In this document: positions 1 to 4,079 of the stretch, one piece after another
Layout of the letters: the number at the start of each line of letters is the position of its first letter
Numbering within the stretch: the stretch's first letter is position 1
NCBI GenBank assembly: GCA_023415335.1
Contig: JAEZLD010000146.1
Coordinates: 1-7,473, forward strand
Source: Bacillota bacterium
GTDB taxonomy: Bacteria > Bacillota > Clostridia > Clostridiales > Caloramatoraceae
DNA length: 7,473 nt
Direction: 5' to 3'
Translations under genes and position numbers: made by a program
The notes under the pieces: model-generated
Databases searched by the model: none
Seen by the model: only the letters and a program-made list of their open reading frames with translations
Told to the model about the DNA's origin: nothing

Positions 1-195
1 ATGGACTATTTTTTCAGATGGGCTGTCTCTTCAGGTACCATTAAAAAGGTGGATCTTGAGGTAAGAGAAGACAACACTGCTGCCATTGCGTTATATAATA
101 GATGGAATTTCGAAACAGAGGGCAAGATAGAAAGAGGGCTGTGTATAGATGGCAGGTTTGTTGATTTATACCATATGGGAAGAATAATAGGGTAG
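1..195 (+). CDS. GNAT family N-acetyltransferase, C-terminal part (5' end outside window)
   Basis: This is the last 64 residues of an acetyl-CoA-dependent N-acetyltransferase. The visible part holds the typical end of the GNAT fold: a beta strand (VDLEV, residues 18-22), the motif EDNTAAIALYNRWNFETEG (residues 24-42), where N25 and the AIALY helix line the acetyl-CoA site, and the closing strand VDLYHMGRI. The spacing NxxAIxLYxxxxFxxEG then DGxxVDxYxM resembles YhhY/RimL-like amino-acid or protein acetyltransferases, but the substrate cannot be told. Family members are about 165-180 residues long. The CoA pyrophosphate loop (R/QxxGxG/A) is not present here, so the ATG at base 1 is probably an internal methionine and the gene begins before the window. 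The stop codon overlaps the ribosome binding site of the lipoprotein gene, so the two are very likely cotranscribed. Confidence 0.85.
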   Translation: MDYFFRWAVSSGTIKKVDLEVREDNTAAIALYNRWNFETEGKIERGLCIDGRFVDLYHMGRIIG

Positions 196-205
196 GTGAG
201 TAACA

Positions 206-982
206 GTGAAGAAAATAGCAGCCTTTATGTTAATAATAGCATCATTATGCCTATCAGCCTGTTCAACCCGGTCTGTAAACCCTGATATTGCGGCACTGAC
301 GGATTTTCATAGCACTACTATGGACAGGCTTGTTATAACCAACAGCAGGTATGCGGGAAAGTATACTATTGCTACTGAAAACACCATTAATAGCATAAAA
401 AAAACCATTCTCAAGGCTAAGGGAGGTGTGCAGGATTCCCTGCTTGAGCCTGACTTTAAATTTGAGTTCTATAGTGGCTCAAAAAGGGTTGCAACCTTCT
501 ACTATACAGCCAAGATAAACGATGAGGAGACAGCAAACCTTAAGGATGAAAACGGAAACCTCTATCATATATCCACCAATATAGAGCAGAGCTTTATGAA
601 GAGAATTATGAGATCTGATGATAGGGAGAACGTGTCTTCATATTATACATCACTTGTCAGAAAGCTTCTTGATAAGACGGTGGCATCAGGCGGAGATGTG
701 GTGGTAATTGATATAAGTAACGATGATTCAATTACAAAGTCTATGACCTCGGTAGAGCAGAAGCACCTGCTGGATTCCATATCCAGTAAGGGAATAAGCC
801 TTAAGTTCCCAAGCGAGGTGGAGAAGTGGGACTTTTATATTACCATTAATACTACCCAGTACACGGATAATTCCTGTAAGGGAAATGCTACCATAGATGA
901 TGTGGCAAATAATACTTCTGTTAAGTATTCGGTGCAGGGAGATTATGAAAAAGAATGGGAATACCATATACAATATAAATAA
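206..982 (+). CDS. Lipoprotein with YhfM-like central region
   Basis: This is a predicted membrane-anchored lipoprotein of 258 residues on the outer face of the cytoplasmic membrane. It starts at GTG (206), preceded by AGGTGAG at 194-200 with a 5-base gap, which overlaps the stop of the acetyltransferase. The signal peptide has KK at 2-3, a hydrophobic core at 4-17 and the lipobox LSAC, with Cys19 as the lipidated residue. Residues about 40-128 (a conserved-looking RLVI strand, a helix INSIKKTILKAKG, then PDFKFEFYSG, NLKD and LYHIS) resemble by eye the small domain of the Bacillus lipoprotein YhfM, where a helix, a PDY-type strand and a MNLKD-type strand occur in the same order. The second half (about 160-258) is not recognised. 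The single non-lipobox Cys224 stands alone. The function is unknown. The lipoprotein call is firm, the YhfM link tentative. Confidence 0.85.
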   Translation: MKKIAAFMLIIASLCLSACSTRSVNPDIAALTDFHSTTMDRLVITNSRYAGKYTIATENTINSIKKTILKAKGGVQDSLLEPDFKFEFYSGSKRVATFYYTAKINDEETANLKDENGNLYHISTNIEQSFMKRIMRSDDRENVSSYYTSLVRKLLDKTVASGGDVVVIDISNDDSITKSMTSVEQKHLLDSISSKGISLKFPSEVEKWDFYITINTTQYTDNSCKGNATIDDVANNTSVKYSVQGDYEKEWEYHIQYK

Positions 983-1003
983 GAAAATACATTTAAGCCA
1001 CAG

Positions 1004-1040
1004 AGCCTTCATATATTTTAATATGAAGGCTTTATTTATT
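1004..1040 (+). terminator. Rho-independent terminator after the lipoprotein gene
   Basis: A perfect 11-bp stem (AGCCTTCATAT at 1004-1014 with ATATGAAGGCT at 1021-1031) closes a 6-base loop and runs into the T-rich tail TTTATTTATT. It lies 21 bases after the lipoprotein stop. It ends only about 10 bases before the ribosome binding site of the next gene, so it may work as a partial terminator that sets the ratio of the two products. Confidence 0.8.
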
Positions 1041-1051
1041 GGGGTGGTTTA

Positions 1052-1654
1052 GTGAGGAGATTCAAGATTTTTGTTATTATACTTGTGGCTGTTTGTGCCA
1101 TTCTTGGAGTGATTTATCTTATGTCCATAGCTAAAGATATGGAGAGGTATACCATTTCCTCCTCAGGAAGCTCATACGGCTTTGTACTGGTTTCATCCTC
1201 CAAGGAAGGGTTTAAGAACATATCTGAAAAAAAAGAGCTTTTAGAGTATGCTACTGGATTGCTTAAGGGTGCAGGCTACAGCTGCAGCTATGTTGAAATC
1301 GGAGGTATGGATAATAAGACTGCTGAGGAGGCAATACAAAAGGCCATGAAGGGTGCCGGCAGGTATATTCTGCTGGACATATGTCCGACCAAGCTGGTTG
1401 TCAGCGATAAATCGCTTATTCTAAGGGTATCAAGGCTTGAGGAAGGCAGATATCATAATAATCTGGAATATGCAAAGACTGTGAAGGCGGGAATTAAGGA
1501 CGAGGGGATTGTTGTACATATTATCTCAGATGATAAGAATTGGTATTATCAGAGCCTTGGAGAAAAGTGCCTGAGGCTTGAGCTTTGGGATAACATAGCC
1601 GACGACAAGGCAAAGGAGCTTATATCCACAACATTGTCTGCTGTTATTAAATAG
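1052..1654 (+). CDS. Membrane-anchored SpoIIP/amidase_3-like protein lacking zinc histidines
   Basis: This protein of 200 residues has an N-terminal membrane anchor (about residues 5-25, after RRFK), so the rest should lie outside the membrane. It starts at GTG (1052) behind GGGGTGG at 1041-1047. By eye the soluble part follows the order of SpoIIP, the sporulation N-acetylmuramoyl-L-alanine amidase/hydrolase: a first strand YGFVLV (42-47), a helix 59-73, a strand YILLDI (105-110), a helix beginning NNLEYAKTV (136-144), then WYYQSLGEKCLRLE (164-177) and a final helix 183-199. These match SpoIIP segments such as the FIDLHRD strand, the N-x-x-x-A helix, YNQxL and LIE. The zinc ligands are mostly absent: the YHTHT-type histidine is replaced by VSSS (47-50) and the DIH/DLH histidine by Cys111. 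Only the late glutamate is kept (E177). It is therefore probably a non-catalytic relative. The fold assignment comes from manual comparison and is moderately sure. An alternative is an unrelated bitopic protein. Confidence 0.8.
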   Translation: MRRFKIFVIILVAVCAILGVIYLMSIAKDMERYTISSSGSSYGFVLVSSSKEGFKNISEKKELLEYATGLLKGAGYSCSYVEIGGMDNKTAEEAIQKAMKGAGRYILLDICPTKLVVSDKSLILRVSRLEEGRYHNNLEYAKTVKAGIKDEGIVVHIISDDKNWYYQSLGEKCLRLELWDNIADDKAKELISTTLSAVIK

Positions 1655-1984
1655 CTACTGGCCCTGTACTAGCCTTTTCAGCTTTTGAAACAGTGTGGGA
1701 CTTATGATTCCCTTATACCACTGGAGTACAGCTTCCTGAAGCAGGCTGTCCTTTCCACAGTAGAGCTTTTTAACCTGCTCTTCTATGAGCTCTCTTGGGA
1801 AGGATGGTGTGGCATAGACTGCATTAAGGGCAGAAATACAGCTGTCTAAAAACACTCTGTCATGATTAGGGCTGCAGCTTAGAAGCTGCTGTATGTCCTG
1901 CTTTGAGATGTGTTTTCCATCTGTCTCCATGCCAAGGGCAATCAGGTCTATAAAAAATCTTTCACAGGATGATAGCTTGCTCAT
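1655..1984 (-). CDS. Hypothetical small helical protein
   Basis: I do not recognise this protein of 109 residues. It is predicted to be soluble and mostly helical, with no signal peptide or membrane segment. Four cysteines (C7, C37, C49, C76) are spread out and do not form an obvious zinc motif. The sequence DGKHISKQDIQQLLSC (22-37) could be a helix-turn unit, but there is not enough to call a DNA-binding domain. Support for a real gene is good: ATG at 1984, a strong AAGGGGG ribosome binding site at 1993-1999 with an 8-base gap, and an extended -10 promoter just upstream (2008-2016). It converges on the SpoIIP-like gene, and the two stop codons touch (1654/1655). Confidence 0.75.
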   Translation of the reverse strand: MSKLSSCERFFIDLIALGMETDGKHISKQDIQQLLSCSPNHDRVFLDSCISALNAVYATPSFPRELIEEQVKKLYCGKDSLLQEAVLQWYKGIISPTLFQKLKRLVQGQ

Positions 1985-2007
1985 GTATATTACCCCCTTA
2001 TGCCAAT

Positions 2008-2016
2008 ATTATAACA
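2008..2016 (-). promoter_or_regulatory. Extended -10 promoter for the minus-strand small gene
   Basis: Read on the minus strand this is TGTTATAAT, a TGn extension plus a perfect TATAAT, 24 bases before the ATG at 1984. The region 17 bases further upstream (2031-2036) reads TATATT, a poor -35, which an extended -10 can tolerate. The transcript would start near 2001 with a leader of under 20 bases carrying the ribosome binding site. Confidence 0.65.
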
Positions 2017-2128
2017 TATATGAGCAATATAATATAAAACACAATGCAATAGCACTTTTATGTTTAGAATGGATTTATATGGTTAAAATATAAGGAGTAA
2101 ATGAAAAATGTAATTTGGAGGGATAACA

Positions 2129-2320
2129 ATGAGAGTAGTAGTACATCAGGATGTGTGCATAGGCTGTGGGCTTTGTCCATCAATTGAACCAAGCGTTTTT
2201 GAGCTTAAGGATGACGGTAAGGCACATGTAATAGCAGACCCTGTTCCAGATGGTTCGGAAGATGGTGCATTAGATGCCATATCGAGCTGCCCTGTAAATG
2301 CCATATCAGAAAAGGAGTAA
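2129..2320 (+). CDS. Single-cluster [4Fe-4S] ferredoxin
   Basis: This is a 63-residue cytoplasmic electron carrier. The cluster ligands are clear: CxxCxxC at C10, C13 and C16, followed by Pro17, and the distant C54 followed by Pro55. Only these four cysteines occur, so it carries one [4Fe-4S] cluster, like the Thermotoga and Desulfovibrio mono-cluster ferredoxins, and not the two of classical clostridial ferredoxin. The acidic surface (DDG at 28-30, PDGSEDGALD at 40-49) is typical of low-potential carriers. Length is normal for the family. The start is set by GGAGGG at 2117-2122, 6 bases before ATG. The gene is alone on its strand between a divergent small gene and a convergent gene of unknown function, so its redox partner is not indicated. 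Confidence in the family is very high; the specific partner is unknown. Confidence 0.95.
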   Translation: MRVVVHQDVCIGCGLCPSIEPSVFELKDDGKAHVIADPVPDGSEDGALDAISSCPVNAISEKE

Positions 2321-2351
2321 GCGGTGCATTGCACCGCTATTGCTTTATTTT
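2320..2351. terminator. Terminator hairpin shared by convergent genes
   Basis: The stem AGCGGTGC (2320-2327) pairs with GCACCGCT (2331-2338) around a 3-base loop. It begins in the last base of the ferredoxin stop codon, and its right arm contains two bases of the stop codon of the minus-strand gene (2337-2339). On the plus strand it is followed by ATTGCTTTATTTT, a usable but interrupted T tract. On the minus strand the tail is TACTCCTTTTC, which is weaker. It probably ends the ferredoxin transcript and perhaps also the opposite one. Confidence 0.65.
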
Positions 2352-2792
2352 CTCCCAGTTTTCAAAGCTGCAGTCAAGCAACGTTTTAAGCGGCTCCTCC
2401 ATATCTTCATTCTGAGGAACATAAAGGCCTTTATAATATGAGACAAGCTTATTGTTTTTATCTGTCATAGGTGGGAAAAAGGCATCGACCTCCTGGCTTG
2501 AAAAAACATAGTGCCCATGGACGTTGTTGTTTCTGTCAAAGCAAACGCATACCAGATAATCGAATTTGGAGGGCTGTATCCTATCAAAGAAGCACATAAG
2601 CCTTCTCATTTTGCACAGCCGATTGTCCATATTGCAGCATCTTATCTGTATCCTTTTCTTTCCTTTGATTTCAAGCTCACCAATGAAGTTCACCTCTCCG
2701 TAGGGGGATAGTAACCGCCTTTCTACAAGGTTTTTTACTGTGGTAAATACACCAAGCCATCTTACAGAAAAGGATGCCTTGTTTTTTACCAT
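2337..2792 (-). CDS. Hypothetical protein; true start probably upstream at ATC 2822
   Basis: A cytoplasmic protein of unknown function, 151 residues from the first ATG and 161 if started at ATC 2822. No ribosome binding site precedes the ATG at 2792. The reading frame stays open upstream, and a strong GGAGGG (2829-2834) sits 6 bases before the in-frame ATC at 2820-2822, giving a natural-looking N-terminus (x-NYFDCINEL). From the ATG, GELEIKGKKRIQIR (38-51) followed by FDYLVCVCFD (77-86) and YVFSSQEV (95-102) recalls the strand order of PD-(D/E)xK nuclease-like proteins, where an E/D, a QxK and a strand of type FDxLVxV occur. Here the lysine would be R51, so activity is doubtful. It is rich in Cys (52, 53, 60, 67, 82, 84, 141). 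The nuclease-fold idea is weak. That a gene exists is likely, from its length, its upstream SD and its convergent terminator. Confidence 0.7.
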   Translation of the reverse strand: MVKNKASFSVRWLGVFTTVKNLVERRLLSPYGEVNFIGELEIKGKKRIQIRCCNMDNRLCKMRRLMCFFDRIQPSKFDYLVCVCFDRNNNVHGHYVFSSQEVDAFFPPMTDKNNKLVSYYKGLYVPQNEDMEEPLKTLLDCSFENWEKIKQ

Positions 2793-2819
2793 AAGCTCGT
2801 TTATGCAATCAAAGTAATT

Positions 2820-2834
2820 GATAAAAATCCCTCC
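2820..2834 (-). promoter_or_regulatory. Ribosome binding site pointing to an ATC start codon
   Basis: On the minus strand GGAGGG (2834-2829) is followed by ATTTTT and then ATC (2822-2820), in frame with the hypothetical gene that reads to 2337. The ATG at 2792 lies 36 bases from this site, too far to be served by it, and no in-frame ATG, GTG or TTG lies between. An in-frame TAA occurs just upstream, so no earlier standard start exists. Confidence 0.55.
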
Positions 2835-2861
2835 GACAAGTTTGATTTAGTAAAAGTATAT

Positions 2862-2890
2862 TTGCAATAGGTTGGGAATATGAGTATAGT
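2862..2890 (+). promoter_or_regulatory. Sigma-A-type promoter for the GDP-mannose pyrophosphorylase gene
   Basis: TTGCAA (2862-2867) and TATAGT (2885-2890) are separated by exactly 17 bases. The expected start near 2896 gives a leader of about 20 bases that contains the ribosome binding site AGGAGGAT (2901-2908). A 10-bp direct repeat, TTTGATTTAG, occurs at 2841-2850 and 2893-2902, on either side of the promoter. Whether it is an operator is unknown. Confidence 0.7.
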
Positions 2891-2915
2891 AATTTGATTT
2901 AGGAGGATATAGAAG

Positions 2916-3980
2916 ATGGTATATGCTGTTATCATGTCAGGGGGAATGGGTTCAAGGTTCTGGCCTAAGTCCCGCAGAAATCTTCCCAAGCAGTTTTTGC
3001 GGACTGTGGGAGATAAGACTATGGTGGAATGTACATTAGATAGAATAAAAAACATCATACCTCAGGAGAGGATTAGCCTTGTTACTAACAAAAGGTATGT
3101 TCCTATAATACAGAAACTGTTGAACATACCTTTTGAAAACATATTGATGGAACCTCAGAATAAGGAGACTGCCAGCTGCATAGGTCTGGCAGCAGTAAAG
3201 CTTCTAAAAAGGGATATTGATGCGCTGATGGTAGTGCTGCCCTCAGACCATGTAATAGAAGGCCAGGGAAGCTTTGAGAGAACACTTAAAGCCGCAATAG
3301 ATATGGCCTCTGATGGGGAGTATCTGGTTACAATGGGTATAAGGCCAACCAGACCGGAATCCGGATATGGGTATATAGAAAAGGGTGAGGAGCTTTTAAG
3401 AGGTACTTACAAGGTAAAAAGGTTTGTAGAGAAGCCCAATGTTGATGTGGCAAGGAGTTTTATTGAAAAAGGAAGCTATTTATGGAATAGTGGTATGTTT
3501 GTATGGCGGGCTGACAGGCTTTTAAAGGAAATAAAACGCTATCTGCCCGATTTATACAAAAATCTCATGAGGATATACGAGTATATAGGAACTCCTATGG
3601 AACAGCAGGTTATTGATGAGGAGTATATGAAGATTGATGGCATATCCATAGACTTTGGAGTTATGCAGAGGACCCATAGGGCAGCGGTTATGGATACAAG
3701 CTTTATTTGGGATGATATAGGCAGCTTTACTGCACTGGAAAGGTTCCTGCCTGCTGATGAATCAGGAAATATACTGTCCTGCGGTGAGCATTCTCTGCTG
3801 GATGTGAAGAACACCACTATACTAGGGGATAAAAGGCTTGTTGCTGCCATAGGACTTAAGGATATGCTGATCGTTGATACAGAGGATGTTGTTCTCATAT
3901 GCCCTAAAAACAGATGCCAGGATATTAAGGAGCTTGTTAAAAGCATGTCCGAGCAGGATGAGCTTGAAAGGTTCATGTAA
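2916..3980 (+). CDS. manC: Mannose-1-phosphate guanylyltransferase (GDP-mannose pyrophosphorylase)
   Basis: This cytoplasmic enzyme makes GDP-mannose and pyrophosphate from GTP and mannose-1-phosphate (EC 2.7.7.13), supplying activated mannose for cell-surface polysaccharide or glycoprotein synthesis. The nucleotidyltransferase signature is complete: SGGMGSRFWPKSR (8-20) with LPKQF (23-27), where GGxGxR and K25 bind the GTP phosphates; LPSDH (108-112) with the metal-binding Asp; FVEKP (170-174); YLWNSGMFVW (188-197) for sugar binding; DFGVMQR (246-252); and WDDIGS (265-270). The C-terminal 70 residues form the short left-handed helix domain seen in single-function enzymes. At 354 residues it lacks the fused phosphomannose isomerase domain of the longer (about 470-residue) proteobacterial ManC/AlgA. 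ATG at 2916 follows AGGAGGAT by 7 bases. No other mannose or glycan gene is nearby, so the end product is not shown. Family assignment is very sure. Confidence 0.96.
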   Translation: MVYAVIMSGGMGSRFWPKSRRNLPKQFLRTVGDKTMVECTLDRIKNIIPQERISLVTNKRYVPIIQKLLNIPFENILMEPQNKETASCIGLAAVKLLKRDIDALMVVLPSDHVIEGQGSFERTLKAAIDMASDGEYLVTMGIRPTRPESGYGYIEKGEELLRGTYKVKRFVEKPNVDVARSFIEKGSYLWNSGMFVWRADRLLKEIKRYLPDLYKNLMRIYEYIGTPMEQQVIDEEYMKIDGISIDFGVMQRTHRAAVMDTSFIWDDIGSFTALERFLPADESGNILSCGEHSLLDVKNTTILGDKRLVAAIGLKDMLIVDTEDVVLICPKNRCQDIKELVKSMSEQDELERFM

Positions 3981-4079
3981 TGTAGTTTCTACCTCAATGT
4001 ATACCCTGATTTACTGGGTGAAATACTAAACCTTAGTCACCTTAGATTTACTCTATACACCAGGAAAAGGAGAGCACTA

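Noticed and set aside
1..3. ATG at base 1 as the true start of the left acetyltransferase
   Set aside because: The protein would lack the first two thirds of the GNAT fold, including the CoA loop; the gene is cut by the window edge.
728..1012. Minus-strand open frame with a hydrophobic N-terminus opposite the lipoprotein gene
   Set aside because: It begins within the terminator hairpin and covers the end of a well supported gene; its hydrophobic look is a reverse-complement artefact.
1654..1673. Possible terminator between the convergent genes (GCTA/TAGC)
   Set aside because: Only four base pairs with a mismatched extension, too weak to support.
1893..2093. Plus-strand open frame of 66 codons overlapping the minus-strand small gene and its promoter
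   Set aside because: It has no ribosome binding site and runs through AT-rich promoter DNA; the opposite strand has a promoter, a binding site and a better protein.
3539..3976. Long minus-strand open frame of 145 codons inside manC
   Set aside because: It lies fully antisense to a gene with a complete set of family motifs, is rich in Ser with low-complexity character, and resembles no protein family.
4001..4021. Possible terminator after manC (ACCC/GGGT)
   Set aside because: A stem of four to five pairs with a 9-base loop and no T tract.
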